A DNA stretch of 64,000 nt from contig NZ_FQUS01000018.1 of assembly GCF_900129315.1 (NCBI RefSeq), positions 43,808-107,807 on the forward strand. Reading direction: 5' to 3'. The position numbers were made by a program, and so were the translations under genes. Source of the stretch: Fodinibius roseus (GTDB lineage Bacteria > Bacteroidota > Rhodothermia > Balneolales > Balneolaceae). The notes beneath the pieces were generated by a model. It was not told where the DNA came from, did not search any database, and saw nothing but the letters and a program-made list of their open reading frames with translations. Every line of letters begins with the position of its first letter. Within the stretch, counting starts at the first letter, position 1. This document shows positions 48,361-56,419 of the stretch, in pieces.

Positions 48361-49198
48361 GCGGGCGGACGTACGACTCGTTGGTCTGCACTTCTATCAT
48401 GTCGATTTTAAGCCGCATAAGCTGATCATGCAGTGCCTGTTTATGGCGCAGCCGTTTTTTGCGGTATGCTTTCCGCACTTTTTCGCTGGAGGTATCCACC
48501 AGCACTTCCCGGCCGGTTTCAGCATCTTTCAGGGGCACCAGTCCCAGGTCCGGGAGTTCATCCTCCAGCCTGTCGTTGATAAAAATATTTACCAGGTCAT
48601 GCTTCCGATTGGTGATTTTGAGCTGTCGGTGATACCGGTCATCCTGGAAGTCGCTGGCCAGGATAACGATGGCCCGCCGGTTCAGCAGCCGGTTGACATA
48701 AGAGAGGGCTTCGCTGATATCGGTTCCCGTTCCCTTCGGCTCGGTAGTCAGCAGTTCGCGAATGAGTCGCAATACGTGCAGCCGCCCCTTTTTGGGAGGA
48801 ATAACTTTTTCGATTTCGTCGGTAAAAAGGATTAATCCCACTTTATCGCCGTTTTGGATGGCGCTGAAGGCGAGGACGGCACAGATCTCAATAGAAAGGT
48901 CCATCTTGCTTTGATCCCGGCTTCCAAACACCCCGCTGGGGGAAATGTCCACACACAGCATAAGCGTTTGCTCCCGTTCCTCCTCAAACTGTTTGATAAA
49001 AGGATCGCCGGTCCGCGCCGTCACATTCCAGTCGATCTGCCGGATATCGTCGCCGTAGGTATATTGCCGTACTTCCGAAAATTCCATACCGCGTCCCTTA
49101 AACGTGGACTGGTATTCCCCCCCAAATATGTTATTGACCATCCCTTTGGTCCGGATCTCTATCTTGCGAACTTTCTTGAGGATCTCTTTTGAAATCAT
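48323..49198 (-). CDS. DUF58 domain protein of the MoxR/Bat type
   Basis: This 291-residue cytosolic protein has the DUF58 core RQIDWNVTARTG (53-64) followed by a VWA-like fold (LCVDISPSG). The usual partner is a MoxR AAA+ ATPase encoded just upstream, but no such gene lies within the 378 bp before it. It shares 38 bp of its 3' end with the convergent M23 peptidase gene. Its function is poorly known; involvement in protein-complex assembly at the envelope is inferred from the family. Confidence 0.88.
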   Translation of the reverse strand: MISKEILKKVRKIEIRTKGMVNNIFGGEYQSTFKGRGMEFSEVRQYTYGDDIRQIDWNVTARTGDPFIKQFEEEREQTLMLCVDISPSGVFGSRDQSKMDLSIEICAVLAFSAIQNGDKVGLILFTDEIEKVIPPKKGRLHVLRLIRELLTTEPKGTGTDISEALSYVNRLLNRRAIVILASDFQDDRYHRQLKITNRKHDLVNIFINDRLEDELPDLGLVPLKDAETGREVLVDTSSEKVRKAYRKKRLRHKQALHDQLMRLKIDMIEVQTNESYVRPLISFFHRRMHRY

Positions 49199-49576
49199 AA
49201 AGTAGCTTGTTGGTATTAAAAATATGTGGGAAGAATACGAGAAATTGAGGGTAGTTGAAAGCGATAAGATACCATTATCCCAACGTTCCCGGTACGAGAT
49301 TTGAGATCATACTCTTTAAGATCATCCGATCGTAACAATTTGATAATATTCAGATAACTTTTTGTTGATAGTGATTCGTTGTTTTACAGACCTGTTAACG
49401 TTCAACCAATAGAAGGCTTTGCAAAATGGTTTTATTGCCCTATCTCTTCGAAATCGGGATGTCAAAATCCTCACCTATGCTCAATGTGCTGTGGTCCTGA
49501 AATTCCTCTGGCCCCGAACCTGAGCAAAAAGCCCTTGTTTTGCAAATCCTTCCGATAGAAAAATAACGACCGGCAT
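49199..49576. other. Divergent intergenic region containing repeat copy D
   Basis: These 378 bp lie between DUF58 (leftward) and a small winged-helix gene (rightward). It includes repeat copy D (49411-49553). No moxR remnant was found. Confidence 0.4.
49411..49553 (+). repeat. Dispersed intergenic repeat, copy D
   Basis: This copy of about 143 bp begins AGAAGGCTTTGCAAAATGG and ends CTTGTTTTGCAAATCCTTCC, which are inverted repeats of each other. The centre AAATCCTCACCTATGCTC, then AATGTGCTGTGG, matches the centre of copies A (AAATCCTCACATATG) and B (TATGTGCTGTAG). It ends 23 bp before the winged-helix start codon. Confidence 0.65.
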
Positions 49577-49840
49577 ATGATGATTGGCAGCAAGTTCAGC
49601 AAAAAGTATCACCATTTTTTACAAAAAATAGGAGATTTGTCCGGCGGCGATACCTCTCACAAGATTTCAGTGCGAAAATTAAATGATAATATCCGGTTAG
49701 ATCGCACGGAAATAAAGAACGTGCTGGAATATCTGCAGGAGCTCGGTTTTATTACTATTGAAACGATCGGAGGTCCCTTTCTCTACGGTCATATCACAAT
49801 CACGAAAGCCGGACTCCGAAAATATAACGAACTTTCGTAG
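49577..49840 (+). CDS. Small winged-helix protein
   Basis: This 87-residue protein is predicted as a single winged helix: KISVRKLNDNIRLDRTEIKNVLEYLQELGFI forms a helix-turn-helix-like segment (about 29-59) and the following hairpin IETIGGPFLYGHITITKAG forms the wing (about 62-80). It is either a DNA-binding regulator or a small adaptor. It does not match a named family that I recognise. It stands alone, close behind repeat copy D. Confidence 0.65.
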   Translation: MMIGSKFSKKYHHFLQKIGDLSGGDTSHKISVRKLNDNIRLDRTEIKNVLEYLQELGFITIETIGGPFLYGHITITKAGLRKYNELS

Positions 49841-49902
49841 GTGAGTGTACACCTTTCTCTTTTATTATCGTCCGGGGCATTAAATTTTTCCCAAAAAATA
49901 CC

Positions 49903-49910
49903 TACCTTTG
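49903..49910 (+). promoter_or_regulatory. Candidate -7 promoter box upstream of ald
   Basis: TACCTTTG matches TAnnTTTG exactly. It lies about 200 bp before the alanine dehydrogenase start, which would imply a long leader. No -33 TTTG is seen, so this could be chance. Confidence 0.25.
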
Positions 49911-50111
49911 GCACGGATTTCATTCAAAGGGTTATATTATATGTAATCCCGCAAGCGTTCCCGGTTCCGGATAGATCGGGCGGGGAATATGCGATGGCAT
50001 TGGTATTATGCTTTTGCTTCGCTTTGGAGTCACATGACCACAGACAATGCGGATACAACAGGATCCTGAGGCCCTTTCGCGTAATTTCTTATTAACTTAA
50101 AACCTGTATCT

Positions 50112-51224
50112 ATGATCATCGGTGTACCCAAGGAAATTAAAACACATGAGAACCGGGTGGCGTTATTGCCCGGCGGGGTCACAAAGCTAAAAGAAAACGG
50201 ACACCGTATCCTGGTCGAAGAAGGCGCCGGGGAAGGGAGCGGATTTCCTGATGAGCAATATGAAGCGGCCGGGGCTACGGTTCTTGAAGAGGTGGAGGAG
50301 CTCTGGGCAGAAGCTGAGATGATCATGAAGGTTAAAGAACCGCTTGAAGTCGAATATCCCCGGATGAGAGGGGGACAGATTATCTTTACGTATTTCCACT
50401 TTGCGGCCAGTGAGTCCCTGACCGAGGCTGTGATTGAATCAAAGAGTATTGCGATTGCCTACGAGACGGTTGAAAAGGAGGATCGATCGCTTCCGCTGCT
50501 GATACCGATGAGTGAGGTAGCGGGACGCATGGCTTCCCAGGAGGGGGCTAAGTACCTGGAGAAGCCGCAAGGGGGACGCGGGATCCTGCTGGGTGGCATC
50601 CCGGGGGTTAAACCCGCTAACGTGATGGTATTGGGCGGGGGTGTTGTGGGCGTGAATGCGGCTAAAATTGCAGCGGGTATGGGAGCAAATGTAACGATTA
50701 TGGATATAAACATCGCTCGCCTGCGACAGCTTGACGACTGGATGCCTAAAAATATAGACACGATGTTTTCCTCAAGAGTAAATATCCAGCGGATGCTCCC
50801 GCAGATGGATATGATTATCGGTGCTGTGCTCAATCCGGGCGCCAAAGCACCTCATCTTATTACCAGAGAGATGCTACCCTCGATGCAAAAGGGCACGGTG
50901 TTGGTGGATGTGGCGATAGACCAGGGGGGGTGTTTTGAAACGTCGACCCCAACTACACACGACGACCCTGTCTATCAGGTCGATGGCATTGTCCATTACT
51001 GTGTGGCAAATATGCCGGGGGCCGTGCCGTACACCTCTACATTGGGACTGACCAACGTGACGTTGCCATATGCGGTGGATATTGCCAACAAAGGGTGGGA
51101 ACAGGCCATTAAAGATGACCCTGAACTGCAAAAGGGACTTAATATCGCCGGTGGGGATATTGTGTATGAACCTGTGGCCGAGGCCTTTAATCTTGATTAT
51201 ACGTCCCTCGAGCGTACGGTTTAA
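50112..51224 (+). CDS. ald: Alanine dehydrogenase
   Basis: This 370-residue NAD-dependent enzyme interconverts L-alanine and pyruvate plus ammonia. The catalytic and substrate residues known for the family are in place: R15, K75 (VKEP) and H96 (YFHFAAS). The NAD site is [10 protein letters not shown] (175-184). Length is the family norm. It can assimilate ammonia or supply pyruvate and reducing power from alanine. The short frame between it and the winged-helix gene has no recognisable features and is not annotated. Confidence 0.96.
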   Translation: MIIGVPKEIKTHENRVALLPGGVTKLKENGHRILVEEGAGEGSGFPDEQYEAAGATVLEEVEELWAEAEMIMKVKEPLEVEYPRMRGGQIIFTYFHFAASESLTEAVIESKSIAIAYETVEKEDRSLPLLIPMSEVAGRMASQEGAKYLEKPQGGRGILLGGIPGVKPANVMVLGGGVVGVNAAKIAAGMGANVTIMDINIARLRQLDDWMPKNIDTMFSSRVNIQRMLPQMDMIIGAVLNPGAKAPHLITREMLPSMQKGTVLVDVAIDQGGCFETSTPTTHDDPVYQVDGIVHYCVANMPGAVPYTSTLGLTNVTLPYAVDIANKGWEQAIKDDPELQKGLNIAGGDIVYEPVAEAFNLDYTSLERTV

Positions 51225-51308
51225 ACGGGAGTTCCCGGTGCAATATCCGGGGCGGCAGGTCTATGTCATAACCCGGCTAAGACAAACAGCTTTTTCAGGA
51301 GTTGAAGG

Positions 51309-51381
51309 CCTCGCCATACCGGCTCATCGGTATTCAACCCGGCAGCCGGTATGCGGGTAGTACCCATAGGTGAGGGCGAGG
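51309..51381. repeat. Nested inverted repeats
   Basis: The outer pair is CCTCGCC (51309-51315) with GGCGAGG (51375-51381). The inner pair is CATACCGGC (51315-51323) with GCCGGTATG (51345-51353). Both pairs are perfect. The structure could form a hairpin within the leader or read-through RNA between ald and parA. It is not followed by a T-run. Confidence 0.55.
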
Positions 51382-51571
51382 AAGGGCAATAACAGGCCGC
51401 CTGACAGATGATTTAAGACCCATAGCCGTGCAATATGTCATTCAAGCAGGTCCAGCCAGCCAGAATAAATGATGATATAAAATAATTTGTTAACTGACAG
51501 GTTATAAAATACTGCTGTGCATATTGATAGACAGGCTGTCGGAATTGGTTAATAACTTGTTAATAAGTATT

Positions 51572-51605
51572 TTTGTTTACCATAAGACATCCCATTATAT
51601 TTTTG
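51572..51605 (+). promoter_or_regulatory. Promoter of parA-parB
   Basis: TTTG (51572-51575) and TATTTTTG (51598-51605) are separated by 22 bp and sit 44 bp upstream of the parA ATG. This matches the Bacteroidota promoter form TTTG ... TAnnTTTG with normal spacing. Two GTTAATAA repeats lie just upstream and could bind a regulator. Confidence 0.5.
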
Positions 51606-51649
51606 AAACATTAGTTAGATAATCGTTGTAACAGGTTTAATCAGATTAC

Positions 51650-52450
51650 ATGGGTAAAGTTATTTCTATTGCGAATCAAAAAGGGGGGGTTGGTAAGACG
51701 ACAACGGCTATCAATCTTGCCGCCAGTCTTGCAGCGATTGAGCATACCACCCTTGTTATTGATATTGATCCACAAAGCAATACGACCAGTGGGTTGGGTA
51801 TCGAAGCAAAAACAGTTACCAATTCAATCTATGAAGTGCTGGTAGGCGGCGTAGATGCTACGGATGCCGTGCGGGAAACCGAATTGCCCTTTTTAGAGAT
51901 TATACCTTCGCATATCAACCTCGTCGGGGCCGAAATAGAGATGATCGATCGCGAGGAGCGGGAACGTATCCTGGAGAAAGCCATAGGGGATCTGGCAGAT
52001 CAATACGACTTCGTGATTATCGATTGCCCCCCTTCGCTCGGATTGCTTACCATCAATGCGTTGACAGCCTCAGATTCGGTTATCATCCCGGTACAGTGCG
52101 AGTACTTTGCCCTCGAGGGGCTGGGACAGCTGTTGAATACCATCAAGATTGTTCGGCAGCACCTGAATACCGACCTGGAGATCGAAGGAGTGCTGTTGAC
52201 GATGTTTGATACGCGAACGCGGCTTTCCGACCAGGTCGCCGAGGAGGTTCGCAAGTATTTTGAGGACCGGGTTTTTGAGGCCGTTATTGCCCGAAATATA
52301 CGGCTGGCGGAAGCACCGAGTTTTGGTAAACCTGCCTTGTTATATGATTCGACCAGCCGGGGAGCCAAAAATTACCTGAGTCTGGCCCGTGAAATCATAC
52401 ATCGCAATAAGGAACTTTTTAAAGACAGTCCTGTTTTTGCAAGCAGTTAA
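51650..52450 (+). CDS. parA: ParA/Soj chromosome-partitioning ATPase
   Basis: This 266-residue protein has a deviant Walker A box KGGVGKTT (11-18), the Walker B region [11 protein letters not shown], and the DNA-binding basic C-terminal part typical of chromosomal Soj/ParA (short type, without the N-terminal HTH of plasmid ParA). It segregates origin regions with ParB and may influence DnaA. It is the first gene of the parA-parB unit, with parB 13 bp downstream. Confidence 0.95.
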   Translation: MGKVISIANQKGGVGKTTTAINLAASLAAIEHTTLVIDIDPQSNTTSGLGIEAKTVTNSIYEVLVGGVDATDAVRETELPFLEIIPSHINLVGAEIEMIDREERERILEKAIGDLADQYDFVIIDCPPSLGLLTINALTASDSVIIPVQCEYFALEGLGQLLNTIKIVRQHLNTDLEIEGVLLTMFDTRTRLSDQVAEEVRKYFEDRVFEAVIARNIRLAEAPSFGKPALLYDSTSRGAKNYLSLAREIIHRNKELFKDSPVFASS

Positions 52451-52463
52451 GGAGTGATAAGTT

Positions 52464-53423
52464 ATGGCATCAAAAAAAGTTTTAGGTCGCGGTCTCAGTG
52501 CTTTCTTTCCCGAGTATGAAGACGAAAATAAAAAGGATAAGGAAGGACAAGGTGTAACTGAAGGTAAAGGCGAAAGCGGGAAAGAGGATATTGCCGGCAG
52601 CGGAACCTATGTAGAGCCGGAGCAGCGTGTGAATATTGTATTGCATGTTCCGGTCGATAATATCCGGGCGAATCCGCATCAGCCGCGCAAGGAGTTTGAC
52701 GAGGAGCGCCTTGAAGAGCTGGCCGGTTCTATCGAAAATCACGGGCTCATCCAGCCCATAACCGTACGATACATCGGAGAAAAGAGATTTGAGTTAATCA
52801 GCGGAGAACGGAGGCTCAGGGCTGCGAAACGAGCCGGGATTGAAGAGCTTCCTGCATATATTCGGGAAGTGAACGATGAGGATATCATCTCATATGCCCT
52901 CATCGAGAATATTCAGCGCGAGGATTTGAACCCTATCGAAGTGGCGCTGGGTTATCAGCGGCTGGTTGAAGAAGCAGAATACACGCAGGCTGAAGTGGCC
53001 CGCCGAGTGGGAAAAAATCGTTCGACGGTGGCTAATATGCTGCGCCTGCTCAACCTTCCGCCGTTCATCCAGGCGGGGTTGCGGGATGAGAAAATTTCCA
53101 TGGGGCACGCCCGGGCTCTTATATCTGTGGAGGATCCCGACGATCAGGAGGCGATATACAAGAAAATTATCAAAAAAGGATATTCGGTTCGCCAGACAGA
53201 AAAAGCGGTGAAAGCCTTAACGGAGGAGAAGGCCACCTCCGAAAGCAGTACCGGGAAGGATCGACAGAATGCTTTTCTTAAAGAGATATCCGACAGGTTG
53301 CGCAATAAACTGAGTACCAAAGTTAAAATTAAATCCAAAAAGAATGGTGGCGAAATACGTATCGAATATTATTCGGATGAGGAGCTGGACCGCCTGCTTG
53401 GACTGTTTGAGAATATTTCTTAG
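52464..53423 (+). CDS. parB: ParB/Spo0J chromosome-partitioning protein
   Basis: This is a 319-residue CTP-dependent DNA clamp. The ParB/Srx domain (about 60-150) has NPHQPRKEF and the CTP motif GERRLRAA (114-121). The HTH (YTQAEVARRVGKNRSTVANMLRLL, about 172-195) reads parS. A dimerisation tail follows. An N-terminal charged linker (21-45) is variable in the family. The 3' end overlaps the start of the next gene. No parS consensus was found in the window, so the site lies elsewhere. Confidence 0.95.
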   Translation: MASKKVLGRGLSAFFPEYEDENKKDKEGQGVTEGKGESGKEDIAGSGTYVEPEQRVNIVLHVPVDNIRANPHQPRKEFDEERLEELAGSIENHGLIQPITVRYIGEKRFELISGERRLRAAKRAGIEELPAYIREVNDEDIISYALIENIQREDLNPIEVALGYQRLVEEAEYTQAEVARRVGKNRSTVANMLRLLNLPPFIQAGLRDEKISMGHARALISVEDPDDQEAIYKKIIKKGYSVRQTEKAVKALTEEKATSESSTGKDRQNAFLKEISDRLRNKLSTKVKIKSKKNGGEIRIEYYSDEELDRLLGLFENIS

Positions 53424-54060
53424 CCTGATTTTTTTTCTTTTTGGATGTACGATATACAGCTACGGACAGACACTGCGATCACGGATCGATCGATCCTTTC
53501 AGCCGCTCTCGCACTATTCGCTTTCCCCTGAAGTACCCGGGTCTTTAGACGCCCGACAGGATACGGCAGAAGGCGGGGAGTCGCTGCCCAGTCCCAACAG
53601 TGTGATGTACAAATCGATGATTATTCCCGGGTGGGGACAGGTAACCAATAACCAGATCTGGAAGGTGCCTATTGTATACGGGCTTTTGGGCGGTCTGACA
53701 TGGTATAGCATCGATCTTACCAGGCGTTATCACGATTACCGGGCTGCCTATTATAATTTGAATGATCAAACGTCCGATGACCAGCGGTTTGGTCCCACTC
53801 CCGACTATATTCCCGAAAGCGCCAATTTGGAACAGCTGAAAACCATCCGCAATACCTATCGCAACCGCCGGGATATGGTTTATATCGGTATTGCGTTGGC
53901 ATATGGACTTAATATCGTGGATGCTTATGTTTTTGCCCATATGCGATCGTTTGATGTTTCGGATAATCTAAGCATGCGTCCGTCCCTAAAGCCTGATGTC
54001 ATGGCGCACGCTGCCTTCGGGGTAACCCTTTCGGTGGAACTGTTTAAGAAATCTAAGTAA
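53377..54060 (+). CDS. DUF5683 domain envelope protein
   Basis: The ATG at 53377 is chosen because a signal peptide (FLSLIFFLFGCTIYSYGQ) then begins near the N-terminus. A longer frame opens at 53344. Either start overlaps the parB 3' end in another frame, by 47 bp for the chosen one. The ~227-residue product has the DUF5683 signature SMIIPGWGQVTNNQIWKVPI, a membrane segment around GLLGGLTWYSIDL, and a second near DMVYIGIALAYGLNIVDAYVF. This family is common beside parB in Bacteroidota. Function is unknown. The overlap implies co-translation with ParB. Confidence 0.8.
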   Translation: MRSWTACLDCLRIFLSLIFFLFGCTIYSYGQTLRSRIDRSFQPLSHYSLSPEVPGSLDARQDTAEGGESLPSPNSVMYKSMIIPGWGQVTNNQIWKVPIVYGLLGGLTWYSIDLTRRYHDYRAAYYNLNDQTSDDQRFGPTPDYIPESANLEQLKTIRNTYRNRRDMVYIGIALAYGLNIVDAYVFAHMRSFDVSDNLSMRPSLKPDVMAHAAFGVTLSVELFKKSK

Positions 54061-54074
54061 ATGAATAGAAGTCT

Positions 54075-54794
54075 ATGAATAAAGAAGACAGCAATCGTTT
54101 TGAAAAAAACAGCAATCGTATAGCACCCGAAAGCTTTGACCAGTCTCACAGCGAGGACGTATGGAGTGTTTTTAAGATAATTGGGGAATTTGCCGAGGGG
54201 TATGACAAATTATTTAAAATTGGTCCCTGTGTTTCTATGTTTGGTTCAGCACGCTCCACGCCTGATAACCCGTACTATAAGATGGCCAAGGAGACCGCAA
54301 AAAAGATCACCGAGCAGGGGTTCGGGATTATCACCGGGGGGGGACCCGGCATTATGGAAGCGGCCAACCAGGGAGCCCAGGAGGGAAAGGGAAAGTCCGT
54401 TGGCCTCGGCATAACCTTGCCGCACGAGCAGGGAGTCAATGCCTACGTTGATACTGATTATGAAATAAATTTTAATTATTTTTTTGCGCGAAAGGTGATG
54501 TTTGTCAAATATGCCCAGGGCTTTATCGTATTCCCCGGGGGGTTCGGCACACTGGACGAGTTTTTCGAGGCGTTGACGCTTATCCAGACAAGAAAAATAG
54601 AGTCGTTTCCTGTTATATTAGTCGGCAGGGAGTACTGGGGCGGACTTGTTGACTGGATCAAGACGACCATGATTGAGAACGGGACCGTCTCTGATCATGA
54701 TGTTACTCTTTTTCAACTGACCGATGAACCGGATGAAGCGGTACAGATTATTTGTGACTTTTACCGGCGCCATACCCTGAAACCAAACTTTTAG
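54075..54794 (+). CDS. LOG family (TIGR00730) nucleoside 5'-monophosphate phosphoribohydrolase-like protein
   Basis: This 239-residue Rossmann protein carries the family motifs GGGPGIMEAANQGA and PGGFGTLDEFFE, which bind and cleave the N-glycosidic bond of nucleoside monophosphates in LOG enzymes (often misnamed lysine decarboxylase). It probably recycles nucleotides. Cytokinin activation is known for some homologues but is not implied here. The gene follows the DUF5683 gene by 14 bp and is likely the last gene of the par unit. Confidence 0.88.
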   Translation: MNKEDSNRFEKNSNRIAPESFDQSHSEDVWSVFKIIGEFAEGYDKLFKIGPCVSMFGSARSTPDNPYYKMAKETAKKITEQGFGIITGGGPGIMEAANQGAQEGKGKSVGLGITLPHEQGVNAYVDTDYEINFNYFFARKVMFVKYAQGFIVFPGGFGTLDEFFEALTLIQTRKIESFPVILVGREYWGGLVDWIKTTMIENGTVSDHDVTLFQLTDEPDEAVQIICDFYRRHTLKPNF

Positions 54795-55224
54795 CCCGGA
54801 TTTTTCAACACGAAATTGGTCCTTTTATATACCATACCTCTTTGCGAATTAATATGGAAAAGAGGATCCCAATCCTTTAATTACGGTTGGAATACGGCTT
54901 AGAGGGGGAGGGATCCGGGAATTTTAGCCAATATCACCCTAAGTGCATTCAAAACCACAGTATATAAATCATATGTGATGATATTGAATGCACGAGAATG
55001 AAGAGATTGGCTATAAAAACGGTTTTGCAAAGAGTTCCGTTAATCGGTTCGAAACATAGTATATTAAAACTTATTATAAAGAATAAAGCGCCTGGAGACC
55101 TATTTTATAAGTTTGACTTACGAATTCATACAATAAATAAGCTGTGAACAGGTTTTACTTTTAAATACATAATTTTATTCATTACATTAATTGCTTTTAA
55201 CATTCAACCAAACCCGTAGGAATT
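54795..55224. other. Intergenic region containing repeat copy E
   Basis: About 430 bp lie before the TPR gene. It contains a degenerate repeat copy (54890-55036) with an inner hairpin, followed by an AT-rich stretch (55050-55200) that probably holds the TPR promoter, although no box is convincing. No gene is seen. Confidence 0.4.
54890..55036 (-). repeat. Dispersed intergenic repeat, degenerate copy E
   Basis: On the - strand the left end CTCTTTGCAAAACCGTTTTT, the segment TAGCCAATCTCTTC and the centre ATCACATATGATTTATATAC, then TGTGG, follow the order of copies A, C and D. Around the centre is an extra perfect 10-bp inverted repeat, GTGCATTCAA (54943-54952) and TTGAATGCAC (54984-54993). The right end is poorly conserved. 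Confidence 0.5.
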
Positions 55225-56238
55225 ATGAAGCTGTTTAAAAATAGTCTTGCAACACTGTTATTGGCCCTGTTTATTGTGGGCGTAACGAATGTCAACGCCC
55301 AGGATAAACGTGAAGCCGTTCAAACCTATAACAAAGCCCTGGAGCTTGTCGAGTCGGAAGATTATGAGCAGGCAGTAAGTATGTTTAACCAAGCTATAGC
55401 CCAGGGTGAGGAGCTGGGAGAAGAGGGGCAGGATATTGTCCAGCGTGCCGAAAAACAGCTCCCCACGACCTACTACCAGATGGCGTTAAGGGAATACCGC
55501 ACATTCCAAAACGACAAATCCCTCAGCAGCCTGGAGGCTACGATTAGCGCTTTTCGTGAAGCCGGGGAGATAAGCGAAGAGTATGGCAATGAGCAGATCG
55601 CCGAAAAAGTTCCGGGCGTCATCACCCAGCTGATGTACAACCGGGCTCTGCTGCAATACCAGCAGGAAGACTTTGAGGCCGCTCTGGCGACTCTCGATGA
55701 AGTGATAGAGCGCAATGCCAATTATGCCAAAGCGTATTATCAAAAAGGCATTGTTACGAAGAATATGGAAGGCAGCAGCCTGGATGAAGCCCTCGGCTAT
55801 TTTGATAAAGCCATCGAGGTAGGGGAGCAAAACAACGATAATCAGATTGTGTCCCGCGCCCAGGAGGCCGCCGCCAGCGAGCTGATTTATCGCGGCTCGC
55901 AAGCGAATGAAAATGACGATTATGAGACTGCGATCAGCTTGTTGAATAGCGCGTTAGAGTACGATTCTTCTTCCGAGGAGGCTTATTACCGCCTGTCGGA
56001 AGCCTATAACGGCCGGCAACAGTGGGCGGAAGCCGCGGAGGCTGCCCAGCAGGCCATTGAGCTGGGCAACGGCGGTCGTACCGACCAGGCCAAGAACTAC
56101 TTCTCGCTGGGTACAGCTTACCAGGGTTTAGGTCAGCGGGCCGATGCCTGCGACGCTTTTGATAATGCCGCCTATGGATCATTCAAGAGCTCGGCAGAGC
56201 ACAAGATGGAATTTGAGCTCAAATGTGAAAATATTTAA
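55225..56238 (+). CDS. Secreted tetratricopeptide repeat protein
   Basis: This 337-residue protein has a signal peptide (about 1-26, ending VNAQ) and about five to six TPR-like helical repeats (for example AVQTYNKALELVESEDYEQAVSMFN, ALLQYQQEDFEAALATLDEVIER, AYYRLSEAYNGRQQWAEAAEAAQQA). It should be a periplasmic or outer-membrane-linked scaffold. The partner is not evident. The gene ends at a perfect stem-loop terminator. Confidence 0.85.
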   Translation: MKLFKNSLATLLLALFIVGVTNVNAQDKREAVQTYNKALELVESEDYEQAVSMFNQAIAQGEELGEEGQDIVQRAEKQLPTTYYQMALREYRTFQNDKSLSSLEATISAFREAGEISEEYGNEQIAEKVPGVITQLMYNRALLQYQQEDFEAALATLDEVIERNANYAKAYYQKGIVTKNMEGSSLDEALGYFDKAIEVGEQNNDNQIVSRAQEAAASELIYRGSQANENDDYETAISLLNSALEYDSSSEEAYYRLSEAYNGRQQWAEAAEAAQQAIELGNGGRTDQAKNYFSLGTAYQGLGQRADACDAFDNAAYGSFKSSAEHKMEFELKCENI

Positions 56239-56271
56239 GAGCAGAAACCGGTCTTTTATCAGTGTTTTTGG

Positions 56272-56300
56272 AAAGGCTCCGGATATCCGGAGCCTTTTTT
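56272..56300 (+). terminator. Rho-independent terminator of the TPR gene
   Basis: AAAGGCTCCGGA/TCCGGAGCCTTT forms a perfect palindromic stem (56272-56297) that runs into a T-tract. It lies 33 bp after the TPR stop codon. Confidence 0.9.
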
Positions 56301-56419
56301 AATGCCCTTGACACGCAGCCGTATCCGTCACTATTCTTTTCTTTTATGTAAGCCTTCCTTTGGCTATTTTCCGTTCTGAAATTTGATGCTAACTCCAAAT
56401 ACTTCCGGTACTTATACTG

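Larger units (their letters stand above)
51225..51649. other. Intergenic region before parA, with nested inverted repeats and promoter
   Basis: These 425 bp contain a nested inverted repeat at 51309-51381 and, close to parA, duplicated GTTAATAA motifs (about 51548-51566) and a good Bacteroidota-type promoter at 51572-51605. No parS-like site is seen. A relation of the nested structure to the dispersed repeat is possible but weak. Confidence 0.45.

Noticed and set aside
49841..50095. 84-codon frame between the winged-helix gene and ald
   Set aside because: It begins at the base after the stop of the preceding gene, has no family features, and overlaps the candidate ald promoter region.
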